Source: Eutrophocola salsuginis
GTDB taxonomy: Bacteria > Pseudomonadota > Gammaproteobacteria > Pseudomonadales > Pseudohongiellaceae
DNA: 64,000 bases
Reading direction: 5' to 3'
Assembly: GCA_038147195.1 (NCBI GenBank)
Contig: JAYQTB010000004.1
Span: 1,612,001-1,676,000 of the forward strand
The position numbers and the translations under genes were made by a program. The notes below the pieces were generated by a model that saw nothing but the letters and a program-made list of their open reading frames with translations, was not told the DNA's origin and made no database searches. Each line of letters starts with the position of its first letter. Positions within the stretch are counted from its first letter, which is position 1. Of this stretch, positions 49,644-59,171 are shown piece by piece.

Positions 49644-51806
49644 ATGAACAAATCAGCTACCAACCTTTCCCGTCGCCGCTTCATCCTGTCCTCCGCAGCC
49701 GTCAGCGGCGGCTTTGCCCTTGGCCTGAACTTGCCAAGCAAGGCACAGCAGGCCAACCAATCCAACGACATCAATATCTGGGTGGAGATTCGCCCGGACG
49801 ACACCGTAACCATCAAGTACGCCCGCTGCGAAATGGGCCAGGGCAGCATGACCTCAGCGCCGCAGCTCGTCGCTGACGAACTTGACTGCAACTGGGACCA
49901 GGTGCGCATCGAATACGTAGATGTCAACGAACATGTCCGCATGGAGCGGGCCTGGGGCGACATGGTCACCGTGGGCAGTCAGACCATTCGCAACTCACAG
50001 GATTACCTGCGGCAGGCCGGCGCTTCCGCGCGCGCCATGCTGGTCGCGGCCGCCGCCAGTGAGTGGGGCGTACCCCCGAGCGAGATCAGTGTTGCGAACG
50101 GCGTCATCAGCCATGCCGCCAGCGGCAGGCAGAGCGGTTTCGGCGCCCTGGCCGCGGCCGCCGCGGCCCAGCCGGTCCCCGCAAACGTCACCCTCAAGGA
50201 TCCGGCCGACTGGCACATCATTGGCCAGCCCTTTCCGCGGGTGGACATTCCTGCGTCTGTGGACGGCTCCCAGGTATACGGTATCGACACGGAACTGCCT
50301 GGCATGGTGTATGCGGCTATCGCCAGCTGTCCGATATTCGGCGGAACCGTGGCCTCCTTTGACGCCAGCAAGGCAAGCACGCGTAAGGGTGTGATTGATA
50401 TCTTCACCATCGACGGCAACGCTGTCGTCGTGGTTGCAGATAACTGGTGGCGCGCCAGCAAGGCACTGCAGGAAGTGGAGATCCAGTGGGATGCCAACGG
50501 CAACGGAGATGTCAGCAGCGAAGACATCCTTAACGTGTTCCGCGCCAGCCTGGATGCCACCGATGCAGCACCCATGCCAAACAATGCCGGTGATGCCGAT
50601 GCGGCATTGGCCGGGGCACAAAAGGTCGTGGAAGCGGAATATTTCACACCATTCCTGAGCCATTCCCCGATGGAGCCTATGGGCGCCACTGTGCGCATAG
50701 ACAGCGACCGGGTGGACATCTGGGCATCCACGCAGGCACCCGAAGGCCTGGTATCGGAACTGGTCAACGCCCTTGGCGTGCCGCAGGAAAGCATTTACGT
50801 GCACCGGGTGCAAGCTGGCGGCGGCTTTGGCCGTCGTGGAGGTTCCAGCGACTTCGCGCGCCAGGCGGCTTTGATCGCCGCCGAGCTGCCGCAGGGTACG
50901 CCGGTAAAGCTGCTGTGGACCCGCGAGGAAGACACGCAGCATGACTTCTACCGCCCACTAGCCATGTACCGAGTGAAGGCCGGGCTCGATGAAAACAACA
51001 TGATCAGCGGCTGGAAAGCCCGCATCGCCAGCGGCTCGATCCTTAACCAGATGCGCGGTGTGCCACTGCGCGGAGGCGTCGATTTCACGGCCGCGGAAGG
51101 CTTTACCGATCTGCCCTACCAGATCGCCGACCAATTCCAAGATTTCAAGCTCACTCCCACCCATGTGCCGCTGGGATTCTGGCGCACCGTGGGCTGGTCG
51201 CAGACCCCTTTCGCGCGCGAGCAGTTCATCGACGAACTGGCCGCGGCTGCCGGTGAGGATCCCTACCACTTCCGCCTGAAACACATGGCCCAGGACGAGC
51301 TCTCACGACACATACTTGTCGAAGTCGCCAACGCCATCGGCTGGGATAAGCCACCGCCGGCTGGCAACTTCCGCGGCATCGCCACGACCGAACCCTACGG
51401 CAGCTTCACCGCCGCCGCCGTTGAGCTGTCCGTCAACGATGCCGGCGTGATCAATATTCACCGCATCATCCAGGGCATCAACACCGGGCATATGGTTAAT
51501 CCTGACAACGTTAGCGCACAGCTCGAAGGCGCTACCGTGTGGGCGTTGACGGCCGCGATGTGGGGCGAGATCACCTTAGAAGAAGGCCGCGTACAGGAAA
51601 GCAATTTCCACAATTACCGTATGCTACGCATGTCGCAGATGCCGGAAGTGGAAACCGTGCTGCACGCCACTGGCGGCTTCTGGGGCGGCGTCGGCGAACC
51701 GGGCCAGGCACCAATCCTGCCGGCGTTCTGCAATGCCATCTATGCCGCCACGGGCACCCGCATCAGGTCACTGCCGCTGGTGCACCACGGCTTTTCCCTG
51801 GCCTAA
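49644..51806 (+). CDS. Mo-cofactor large subunit, Tat-exported aldehyde/isoquinoline oxidoreductase family
   Basis: 720 residues. The N-terminus MNKSATNLSRRRFILSSAA carries the twin-arginine motif, so the folded cofactor enzyme is exported to the periplasm with its small subunit. The Moco-binding patterns QAGGGFGRRGG and the C-terminal GVGEPGQAPILPAFCNAIYAATG (with catalytic Glu) place it in the IorB branch. IYVHRVQAGG and PMEPMGATVRI are further family blocks. The substrate is unknown; heteroaromatics or aldehydes are typical. Molybdopterin insertion could depend on MoeA (28629-29840). Confidence 0.93.
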   Translation: MNKSATNLSRRRFILSSAAVSGGFALGLNLPSKAQQANQSNDINIWVEIRPDDTVTIKYARCEMGQGSMTSAPQLVADELDCNWDQVRIEYVDVNEHVRMERAWGDMVTVGSQTIRNSQDYLRQAGASARAMLVAAAASEWGVPPSEISVANGVISHAASGRQSGFGALAAAAAAQPVPANVTLKDPADWHIIGQPFPRVDIPASVDGSQVYGIDTELPGMVYAAIASCPIFGGTVASFDASKASTRKGVIDIFTIDGNAVVVVADNWWRASKALQEVEIQWDANGNGDVSSEDILNVFRASLDATDAAPMPNNAGDADAALAGAQKVVEAEYFTPFLSHSPMEPMGATVRIDSDRVDIWASTQAPEGLVSELVNALGVPQESIYVHRVQAGGGFGRRGGSSDFARQAALIAAELPQGTPVKLLWTREEDTQHDFYRPLAMYRVKAGLDENNMISGWKARIASGSILNQMRGVPLRGGVDFTAAEGFTDLPYQIADQFQDFKLTPTHVPLGFWRTVGWSQTPFAREQFIDELAAAAGEDPYHFRLKHMAQDELSRHILVEVANAIGWDKPPPAGNFRGIATTEPYGSFTAAAVELSVNDAGVINIHRIIQGINTGHMVNPDNVSAQLEGATVWALTAAMWGEITLEEGRVQESNFHNYRMLRMSQMPEVETVLHATGGFWGGVGEPGQAPILPAFCNAIYAATGTRIRSLPLVHHGFSLA

Positions 51807-52056
51807 CCTACTAACATCGGACGTTGCGGTTAGCAACGTCCGCATGGCTATACGGAAATATCTCGAAGTCGGCGGCCAGGATCGCTAGAACAAACATGCT
51901 CGACGACCCCAGGGGTATGAGGTCGCGGGTAAACAGGAACAAGGCTAACTGAGTCAGCCCGAAATCCGCGGCAGCGTGGGAATTCAGGGTCCGGTCAGCA
52001 AACTTAAGTCAGCGTTTACTGCCGCTTATGCATACCGGCAGTCTACTAAATCCCCT

Positions 52057-52491
52057 ATGACCGACAAGCAATGCGACAGAACCACCGGCGAAACCGATTT
52101 CCTGTTCGTTTATGGAACGTTAAGAAGCGATTCCTACTCGGATAGCTACCGTCAGTTCATCGCCCCCAATTTCGAATTGGTTGGACGAGCTACCATTGCC
52201 GGCAGGCTCTACGCTATCGTCGACTACCCTGGCCTGCTACCCGCGGAAGGGCCCAATGACCTGGTCATCGGCGAGGTCTATGCCTTCACCGGCGGCGAGG
52301 AAAAACTACTGCAATTAGACGATTACGAGGGCTGCGCTCCGCATTCCCCGAAACCCCATCTCTACACACGTACCCGCATCAACGCACACCTCAAGGACGA
52401 TGAAATCATCGAGGCCTGGGTCTATTTCTACAACTACCCCGTTAGTGACAACATGCTGATTCTCTCCGGCGATTTCATGGACCCGTTCTGA
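52057..52491 (+). CDS. Gamma-glutamylcyclotransferase-like (AIG2/GGCT fold) protein
   Basis: 144 residues from ATG 52057 (MTDKQCD). FLFVYGTLRSD is the family's YGxL motif near residue 20, and the catalytic Glu is probably in LLQLDDYEGC near residue 90. Proteins of this fold cyclise gamma-glutamyl groups. The N-terminal frame continues upstream for 27 codons but has no conserved content. The gap 51807-52056 holds no other feature that I can see. Confidence 0.85.
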   Translation: MTDKQCDRTTGETDFLFVYGTLRSDSYSDSYRQFIAPNFELVGRATIAGRLYAIVDYPGLLPAEGPNDLVIGEVYAFTGGEEKLLQLDDYEGCAPHSPKPHLYTRTRINAHLKDDEIIEAWVYFYNYPVSDNMLILSGDFMDPF

Positions 52492-52553
52492 TCACGCTTT
52501 TCTTCCCGGTATCCCGTGTTGTAGTCTTTGCTCATAACTTCAAAGGAACGACT

Positions 52554-53651
52554 ATGAAATCCAAGTCAATCATGCAGGCCTTGGCCTGCACAGCGCTAAT
52601 TACCTCTTTCGGGCAGACTTTCGCACATCACGCCTTCAACACGGAGTTTCAAGATGCCGAGGGCGAGGTCCGCGGTGTCGTCAAACGGGTATGGTGGACA
52701 AATCCGCACATCCGCTATGACGTCGACATCACGCTGCCAGACGGTAGCATCGAGCAATGGTCCCTGCACCCGCCCGGCAACCTGCCCACCTACCGGCGCC
52801 AGAACTGGACGCCGGACACCATTCAGGAGGGTTATACCGTCTATGCCACCGGCAATCTCGGCCGTAATGACACGAAAAAACTGTACGCCACCTGCATCAA
52901 CATCCTGAGCGGGCCGGAGAACGGTCGCCAGTTGGGCGGCTGCGTCAGCTCCAACACCACCCCGCAGGTCACCGCCGAACCGAACCAGATCTTTACCTAT
53001 GAAGCCAACGAGTACGATGTCGACATCAGCGGTTTCTGGGACAACCGCTACAAGTTCCGCACCACTGTGGATGACTTTGACCCCAAACCCATGCCAATGA
53101 CGACAGCGACCCGGGAGATCTACGAGAACCGCCAGTTCGGTGACGACCACGTGCTGCGCTGCCAGCCCGCCGGCCTGCCGCGCATCTTCGGCTCGCCCTA
53201 TCCCGTGGAAATTCTTGACGCCGGTAGCCACTACGCCATGATCTTCCTGCAAGACAATACGCCGCGCTGGGTATACATGGACGGCCGCGACGCCCTACCC
53301 GATCAACCCCTGACATCCATGGGCTTCTCGAAAGGTGTTTGGCAGGACCGCACGCTCATAATCGAGACCACCCACCTGGCACCGGGCTGGCTGGACGGTT
53401 CCGGCTATCCCATGACCGGTGGCGACGGCACGCGTATCGTGGAGCGCTGGACCGTAGCAGAAGACAACCTCTCCATCGATCGCACCATGACCATCTACGA
53501 CGATGCCTACACGGCGCCGCTGGTGCGCACCCGCGGCTCGCAGCGCGGCGACTTCCGTGAACTGCTGGAAAGCCCGCCGTGTGACCCGACCGTGTTCTAC
53601 AATGAGATGCTGGAAGCCGGGCGGCTGGAAGATATACTCAGTCCGCAATAA
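52554..53651 (+). CDS. Secreted DUF6152-type protein (His-His mature N-terminus), two-domain
   Basis: 365 residues. Signal peptide ending GQTFA, then HHAFNTEFQDAEGEVR and WWTNPHIRYDVDITLPDG. The C-domain has DISGFWDNRYKFRTTVDD, LRCQPAGLPRIFGSPYPV, RWVYMDGRDAL, FSKGVWQDRTLIIETTHL and IVERWTVAED. It is the closest paralogue of the 43138 protein. Convergent with the DUF6152 gene at 53691, separated by a bidirectional terminator. The predicted mature start is His-His. Confidence 0.85.
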   Translation: MKSKSIMQALACTALITSFGQTFAHHAFNTEFQDAEGEVRGVVKRVWWTNPHIRYDVDITLPDGSIEQWSLHPPGNLPTYRRQNWTPDTIQEGYTVYATGNLGRNDTKKLYATCINILSGPENGRQLGGCVSSNTTPQVTAEPNQIFTYEANEYDVDISGFWDNRYKFRTTVDDFDPKPMPMTTATREIYENRQFGDDHVLRCQPAGLPRIFGSPYPVEILDAGSHYAMIFLQDNTPRWVYMDGRDALPDQPLTSMGFSKGVWQDRTLIIETTHLAPGWLDGSGYPMTGGDGTRIVERWTVAEDNLSIDRTMTIYDDAYTAPLVRTRGSQRGDFRELLESPPCDPTVFYNEMLEAGRLEDILSPQ

Positions 53652-53660
53652 GCAACCTGT

Positions 53661-53689
53661 AAAAAAGGCGCCTTAAGGCGCCTTTTTTA
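53661..53689. terminator. Bidirectional terminator between two convergent DUF6152 genes
   Basis: AAAAAA-GGCGCC-TTAA-GGCGCC-TTTTTT: a self-complementary GC-rich stem with A-run and T-run on either side, so it can stop both transcripts. Confidence 0.92.
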
Positions 53690-53690
53690 T

Positions 53691-54713
53691 TCAGTCCGAT
53701 TCACAACGGTATGGCTGTATCCGAATATCCGGTCGCCACTTCCAGGTCGCGTAATCTTCTATGGTTAATGCCTCTGTGAATGTACCCGGATCGCTAACAT
53801 AAAAATCCATGTGCAATTCCGTGCCGTCGTCGTTCAGGTAGTAGCGCTCCGCGAGGTACACGGACTCCGTCTGCGGGATGCCAGCCAGGCCCGCGATATC
53901 GAAGAAGGGATAATCGATTCGCGAGGTTTCCACTACCAACACGTTATCCTCCCAACGCCCAATGGAGTAGCCCAGCGGTGACAAGGGCGCCGTCGGCGAA
54001 ATACGTTCCTCATCCATATGGATCAATCGTTCCACGTCGAAGTATTCCCCGCGCATCAGGATATCGTCTCCCCGGCGTTCGAAAGCAATGGGATGCGGAC
54101 CCGTTTGCGTGATCACGCGCGGCATGCCCAGATGTCCGCATTGCAGCGCGGGGTCGAAGGTGTCCTGGTAGCCTTCCCACCCGGTCCGGGCGAAGTCGGT
54201 CAACGGCGGATCCTCGGCAAAATCCGAGCGGCGGGCCCGGTCCAGGGTCCACACGCGAAAAATGTCGTCACGGCCGCCCTCACCCACATCCGCCGCCAAT
54301 ACCCAGCTGCCGCCGCCTACGGTCGTGGTGTTCCAGCGCGGCTCGGAAAAGCCGGTCAACAGGATTTCGCGCCTGTCGGGCAGCAGCACGTTGGTGACTA
54401 GCATATTGGCAGCGCGGCGGGTGGAGGCGAATCCGGCAACGGTCACATGCTGACCCACCTGGAACGTACCTTCCGGGACGCCACGGCGAACGGTGCCGGC
54501 AAGGTCGGCGGCACCCATGACCCAACGAGTGGTCGTGCCATTGACATTGGTGACATCCAGCTCCAGGCCGACATGGGGGTTGCGCCAGATAACACGCGAG
54601 ATGATGCCCTCTAGTTCGACCACAACGGTGCGGTCATACTCGGCATTGGAATGGTGGGCAGATACCGGTAAAGATGCCAGCAGCAACAATACAATGCAGG
54701 TAAACATCCTCAT
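53691..54713 (-). CDS. Secreted DUF6152-type protein (His-His mature N-terminus), two-domain
   Basis: 340 residues from ATG 54713, confirmed by the ATGA overlap with the preceding SnoaL-like gene. Signal peptide LLLLASLPVSA, then HHSNAEYDRTVVVELEG and IWRNPHVGLELDV. The C-domain reads CGHLGMPRVI, RLIHMDEERI, GYSIGRWEDNVLVVETSRI and a YYLNDDGTELH end. It is the most divergent of the long paralogues. It is translationally coupled to the SnoaL-like gene. Confidence 0.85.
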   Translation of the reverse strand: MRMFTCIVLLLLASLPVSAHHSNAEYDRTVVVELEGIISRVIWRNPHVGLELDVTNVNGTTTRWVMGAADLAGTVRRGVPEGTFQVGQHVTVAGFASTRRAANMLVTNVLLPDRREILLTGFSEPRWNTTTVGGGSWVLAADVGEGGRDDIFRVWTLDRARRSDFAEDPPLTDFARTGWEGYQDTFDPALQCGHLGMPRVITQTGPHPIAFERRGDDILMRGEYFDVERLIHMDEERISPTAPLSPLGYSIGRWEDNVLVVETSRIDYPFFDIAGLAGIPQTESVYLAERYYLNDDGTELHMDFYVSDPGTFTEALTIEDYATWKWRPDIRIQPYRCESD

Positions 54714-55240
54714 GGCACGGCCGGTAAATCCACCGGCGCTTCCCGGCGCAGGAATTTCCACTCGCCATCCTCGCGAATGAACTCGTCGGCGTAATGCCCC
54801 AGCAGCACCGTGTTGGGGTCGCCGTTTTCACCGGGCGTGACATACATCCACTTGGTTACAGCACTGGCGAGATCGCCGTCGATGCGGATGCGGTCATTGG
54901 TCAGCACGTGGTAGGTGCCGGAGCCTTCGGGCAGCGGGTTGTGCCCGATGATCTGGTCCATCAATTCAAACACACCGCCCGGGCCCTCGCCGCGGCCCAT
55001 GCCACTTTCCCACACGCCATTGCTGGCAAACAGCGCTGCCAAGGAGCGGTAGTCACGATGGTCATGGTAGGTGCCGTAATCAAGGATGAGGTTGCGAATG
55101 GCTTCACGGTCCTCCAATACCTGGACGCGCCGTGCCAATCCCATCTCACCTGTGGGTTGTGCCGTGGCAGGTACCGCAAGCACACACGCTGCGGCCAGCA
55201 GCATGTTGGTAAGTGCGTGTGTCAATCTTGTACATGTCAT
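54710..55240 (-). CDS. Exported SnoaL/NTF2-like protein
   Basis: 176 residues. Signal peptide (MLLAAACVLAVPATAQ) then a SnoaL-like cone domain: DREAIRNLILDYGTYHDHRDY near residue 45 and LASAVTKWMYV further on. This fold binds small hydrophobic ligands or acts as a cyclase, dehydratase or isomerase. Its stop overlaps the start of the DUF6152 gene by ATGA, so the two proteins may function together. The start at 55240 gives the complete signal peptide. Confidence 0.85.
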   Translation of the reverse strand: MTCTRLTHALTNMLLAAACVLAVPATAQPTGEMGLARRVQVLEDREAIRNLILDYGTYHDHRDYRSLAALFASNGVWESGMGRGEGPGGVFELMDQIIGHNPLPEGSGTYHVLTNDRIRIDGDLASAVTKWMYVTPGENGDPNTVLLGHYADEFIREDGEWKFLRREAPVDLPAVP

Positions 55241-55475
55241 TGGCTTACCTCTTTTTCCTAGAATACGAGTGTACCTAATCTGCTGGCTGCCGTGGTAGCG
55301 GCACTAACGATTGAAATGAGTGGGGGGCGGGCTTTCAAAAGCGCTGGCCTGAGTATGGAGATTGACGAATACCCTTGGATAATCAGGTCAAAAAAACGAA
55401 TGAAAACAATCTGCCGCGCTCGGGACGATTGCTGTACACTCGCGCTTTTCTGCGTCGGCGGACAGGACACATGCC

Positions 55476-56858
55476 ATGAAAGACCTGACTCAGGGCTCAA
55501 TACCCAGCACCATCGTCGCCATGGCCGCACCTGTCGCCATGGGCATGATCTTCCAGACACTGTACCTCCTAGTCGACCTTTACTTCGTCGCCGGTCTAGG
55601 TGATGCTGCCATTGCGGGTGTCGGTGCCGCAGGCACTCTCTTCTTCATGGTCATGGCCCTAAGCCAGGTGCTTGGCGTCAGCTCAGTAGCCCTGATGTCC
55701 CAGGCTGTTGGCCGTAAGGATCGCGATTTCGCCAACCTGGTTTTCAACCAGTCCATGGTGCTGGCAGGAATCTTTACTGCCACCACCCTGTTTTTCGGGT
55801 ACACGTTGTCCGACAGCTACATGGCGACCATAGCCGCCGGCGACGCCCAGGCGGAAGGCATCCGGTTCTTGCACTGGTTCTTGCCGGGTATGTCGATGCA
55901 ATTCGCCATCATGGGCATGAGCTCTGCACTGCGGGCTACCGGTATCGTCAAGCCCACCATGATGATTCAGGTGATCACAATCTTGCTGAATACCATCCTG
56001 GCACCAACTCTGATCGTGGGCTTTGGCCCTGCCCCCGCCCTGGGTGTCGTCGGTGCCGGCCTTGCAACCACCATTTCAAGCGCGGTGGGCGTCGCCATGC
56101 TGATTGCGTATTTCGTTAAGCTGGAGAAATACGTCACATTCCAGTTCACCCTCTGGAAACCTCAGCTGTCGATATGGGGCCGCATGGTCAACATCGGCCT
56201 GCCGGCCGGTGGCGAGATGCTGCTCATGTTCGGTTACTTCGCGGTGGTGTACTGGCTTATCCAGGATTTCGGTGAATCCGCACAGGCCGGCTTCAGCGTC
56301 GGCGGTCGCATCATGCAGTCCATCTTCATGCCCACTATGGCTATCGCCTTCGCGGTGGGTCCCATCGCCGGGCAAAACTTTGGCGCCGGCCACGGCGACC
56401 GTGTTCGCGAGGCCTTCAAGCAGGGCATCCTGATGAGCAGCGCGGTCATGCTGGTCGTCACCCTGATCCTACAATTCCATCCGGAACTGCTGGTGGCCTT
56501 CTTCACAGACGAGGAGCCCGTCATCAAGGCCGGTGGCGACTTCCTGCAGATCATTTCCTTGAACTTCGTCGCACAGGGCATCATCTTCACCTGTTCCGGT
56601 ATGTTCCAGGGTCTCGGCAACACAAAGCCGGCCATGTTCTCATCCGCAAGCCGCCTGTTGATCTTCATACCCATCGCGGTATGGGTCAGTAATCAGGAAA
56701 GTTTCACTATGGAAAAGATCTGGTACGTCTCCGTCTTGTCAGTCACAATCCAGGCCGTCATCAGCTTCCTGTTGGTACGCAAGGAGTTCAGCCGCAAGCT
56801 TTCAAACCTGGAACCACCATCACCAACAGCGCCGACGACAGTGGAACAGCAAGCATAA
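55476..56858 (+). CDS. MATE-family multidrug efflux protein
   Basis: 460 residues, about 12 hydrophobic segments, with the two internally related halves (MAAPVAMGMIFQTLYLLVDLYFV in the first, NIGLPAGGEMLLMFGYFAVV in the second). GVSSVALMSQAVGRKD and GPIAGQNFGAGHGDRVREA are the conserved MATE loops. It should export cationic drugs or metabolites using Na+ or H+. It is flanked by the divergent SnoaL/DUF6152 pair and uup. Confidence 0.92.
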   Translation: MKDLTQGSIPSTIVAMAAPVAMGMIFQTLYLLVDLYFVAGLGDAAIAGVGAAGTLFFMVMALSQVLGVSSVALMSQAVGRKDRDFANLVFNQSMVLAGIFTATTLFFGYTLSDSYMATIAAGDAQAEGIRFLHWFLPGMSMQFAIMGMSSALRATGIVKPTMMIQVITILLNTILAPTLIVGFGPAPALGVVGAGLATTISSAVGVAMLIAYFVKLEKYVTFQFTLWKPQLSIWGRMVNIGLPAGGEMLLMFGYFAVVYWLIQDFGESAQAGFSVGGRIMQSIFMPTMAIAFAVGPIAGQNFGAGHGDRVREAFKQGILMSSAVMLVVTLILQFHPELLVAFFTDEEPVIKAGGDFLQIISLNFVAQGIIFTCSGMFQGLGNTKPAMFSSASRLLIFIPIAVWVSNQESFTMEKIWYVSVLSVTIQAVISFLLVRKEFSRKLSNLEPPSPTAPTTVEQQA

Positions 56859-56953
56859 GTGCTGAAACCAGAGGAAAGGACGATCGTTAACCATAGATAA
56901 TTGATAACCATTACTTTATGGCAGAAGCATAAATAATGTAGTTGATCCTGGCA

Positions 56954-56959
56954 TATAAT
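56954..56959 (+). promoter_or_regulatory. -10 element of uup
   Basis: TATAAT 34 bases before ATG 56993, no matching -35. It also argues against the TTG start at 56942. Confidence 0.4.
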
Positions 56960-56992
56960 TCATTCCTGTTTCCTCTAGCCTCTGCCTCTCCC

Positions 56993-58918
56993 ATGCCGTT
57001 GCTCACCCTGAAAGATATCCACCTGGCCTATGGGCCCCAGGTACTCCTCGATGCAGAAGCCATGACCATCGATGCCGGAGATATCATCGGACTCCTTGGC
57101 CGCAATGGCGCCGGCAAAAGCTCCCTACTGAAATTGCTGCACAATGATATCCGGCCCGATGGCGGCGATCGCTGGGTACAGCCTGGCACACGCATCGCAA
57201 TGCTCGAACAGGAACTGCCCTACAAGGCCAGCGAAACCGTCTACGACTTCATCGCCGGGGGGCTGTCAAAAACCGGCGCCCTGCTCAGCCAGTATCACCA
57301 GCTCGTTGCGGCGGTCGCCCCCGACATGAAAAAACTCGCCCGTCTGCAGCACGAGATCGACAGTGTCGACGGCTGGAAACTCCAAAACCGGGTTGAAACC
57401 GTCATCAGCCAGCTCGCCCTGCCCCCCGACGACCCTATGTCGAGCCTTTCGGGTGGCTGGACCCGGCGTGCCGCGCTGGCGCGTGCCCTGGTCAGCGATC
57501 CCGACATCCTCCTACTAGACGAGCCCACCAACCATCTCGATATTCCTGCCATTGAGTGGCTAGAAAAACTGTTGCTTGATTTTCGCGGCGCCATCGTCCT
57601 GATCACACACGACCGCGCCTTCTTGCAACGCACCGCGAACCGCATCATGGAACTGGACCGCGGCAAATTGATCGCCTGGCAGCATGATTACCAGGCCTTC
57701 CTCAGGCATCGTGATCTGCAGCTGGCCGCCGAAGCCAAATCGAATGCCGAGTTCGACAAGAAATTGGCGAAAGAAGAGCAGTGGATACGCCAGGGCATAA
57801 AAGCCAGGCGCACCCGCAACGAGGGTCGGGTACGCGCGCTGGAAAAAATGCGCGAGGAAGTTCGTGCGCGCCTGAACGTACAGGGCAATGCGAAGATCAC
57901 GCTCAACAAGAGCGAGGTATCCGGCAAGATCGTCGTGGAGGCTGAAGGTATTCGTCATAGTTACGGCGACGAAGCCCTTATCGACAATTTTTCCATCACC
58001 ATCATGCGCGGCGACCGTATAGGCCTGATTGGTCCGAACGGCATTGGCAAGACCACCCTGTTGAAGATACTGCTGGGCCAGCTGAAACAGAATCATGGCA
58101 AGGTCAAGACCGGCACGAAGATAGAGATCGCCTACTTTGACCAGCTGCGCCAGCAGCTGGACCCGGAAAAACCAGTGCAAGACAATCTCGCCAGCGGCGC
58201 CGATCACGTCTCCATCAATGGCCGTGACGTGCACGTCATCAGCTACTTGCAGGACTTCCTGTTCGAGCCGGCACGTATTCGCCAGCCGGTGAAGGCGCTC
58301 TCGGGCGGCGAACAGAACCGGCTCATCCTAGCGCGCCTGTTCAGCAAACCGGCCAATGTCCTCGTGCTGGACGAACCCACCAACGACCTCGACATGGAAA
58401 CCCTGGAACTGCTCGAGGATATACTCATGAATTTTGACGGCACCCTACTGCTGGTCAGCCACGATCGTGCCTTTCTCGACAACGTGGTTACCAGTTCGAT
58501 CGTCTTCGAGGGCAACGGCCAGGTTAGGCATTGTGTCGGTGGTTACCGGGACTGGATACGTCAGGGCGGCACCTTTACACCGAGACCACAACCGGAAAAA
58601 TCACCGGCAAAAATATCGCCTCCAAAAGAAGACTCGCCCGTCAATAATGCCGAACGCACACAGAAACCCCACTCACAGCAGCCGCCCAAACCCGGCAAGC
58701 TCTCCTACATGCTTCAGCGGGAGCTGGACCAGTTGCCGGGCAAGATCGATTCTGCCGAAGCTGAACTGGCTGCATTGGAAAAAACGATCTCCGACCCCAC
58801 CCTCTATAACAGGGACAAGGACACTATCGATAAGGTGATGCAGCAGGTCACCGCTGCCCAGGAAGCCCTGGAAAAACTCTACGCACGCTGGGAGGAGATC
58901 GAACAAAGGCAGCAGTAG
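56993..58918 (+). CDS. uup: ABC-F protein Uup
   Basis: 641 residues from ATG 56993; the TTG at 56942 lies upstream of the -10 element. Two nucleotide-binding domains with LLGRNGAGKSSLLKLL and LIGPNGIGKTTLLKIL, signatures LSGGWTRRAALARALV and LSGGEQNRLILARL, Walker B LLLDEPTNHLD and LVLDEPTNDLD. The linker carries GIKARRTRNEGRVRALE, and the C-terminus is a coiled coil (LSYMLQRELDQLPGKIDSAE) as in Uup, which binds DNA and ribosomes. Cytosolic. Confidence 0.94.
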   Translation: MPLLTLKDIHLAYGPQVLLDAEAMTIDAGDIIGLLGRNGAGKSSLLKLLHNDIRPDGGDRWVQPGTRIAMLEQELPYKASETVYDFIAGGLSKTGALLSQYHQLVAAVAPDMKKLARLQHEIDSVDGWKLQNRVETVISQLALPPDDPMSSLSGGWTRRAALARALVSDPDILLLDEPTNHLDIPAIEWLEKLLLDFRGAIVLITHDRAFLQRTANRIMELDRGKLIAWQHDYQAFLRHRDLQLAAEAKSNAEFDKKLAKEEQWIRQGIKARRTRNEGRVRALEKMREEVRARLNVQGNAKITLNKSEVSGKIVVEAEGIRHSYGDEALIDNFSITIMRGDRIGLIGPNGIGKTTLLKILLGQLKQNHGKVKTGTKIEIAYFDQLRQQLDPEKPVQDNLASGADHVSINGRDVHVISYLQDFLFEPARIRQPVKALSGGEQNRLILARLFSKPANVLVLDEPTNDLDMETLELLEDILMNFDGTLLLVSHDRAFLDNVVTSSIVFEGNGQVRHCVGGYRDWIRQGGTFTPRPQPEKSPAKISPPKEDSPVNNAERTQKPHSQQPPKPGKLSYMLQRELDQLPGKIDSAEAELAALEKTISDPTLYNRDKDTIDKVMQQVTAAQEALEKLYARWEEIEQRQQ

Positions 58919-59133
58919 CGCAGAGGAAAGCGGAAAGGATGACACGTTGACGGAAACTCGTGGTGCAGATCATGGTGTTCAACTGATATGGGTTTCTCCT
59001 GAAGGTCACACGGAAATCCTAGCAATGACCGATGCCGGATTTTGATAAAAATCATACGCCTGCTCTGATCCTACTTACCCTGAATCACGTTATCTCGCTG
59101 CCCCTGGGCGGTCTTTTTGGTATGTCCACGGCC

Positions 59134-59167
59134 TTGCCAAACTAATAAGCAAGCTTATAATAAGCTT
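59134..59167 (+). promoter_or_regulatory. Promoter and palindromic operator of the MarR-EmrAB operon
   Basis: TTGCCA (59134-59139), 16-base spacer, TATAAT (59156-59161). Covering the -10 is a perfect palindrome AAGCTTAT-A-ATAAGCTT (59151-59167), with another ATAAGC copy at 59145. The ATG of the MarR gene is at 59172, so transcription would begin about 0-5 bases before it and the mRNA may be leaderless. Confidence 0.7.
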
Positions 59168-59171
59168 CCAT

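Noticed and set aside
49995..50942. 315-codon frame on the minus strand
   Set aside because: Antisense to the Mo-hydroxylase large subunit, with no family signature.
57560..58234. 224-codon frame on the minus strand
   Set aside because: Antisense to uup, no supporting signals.
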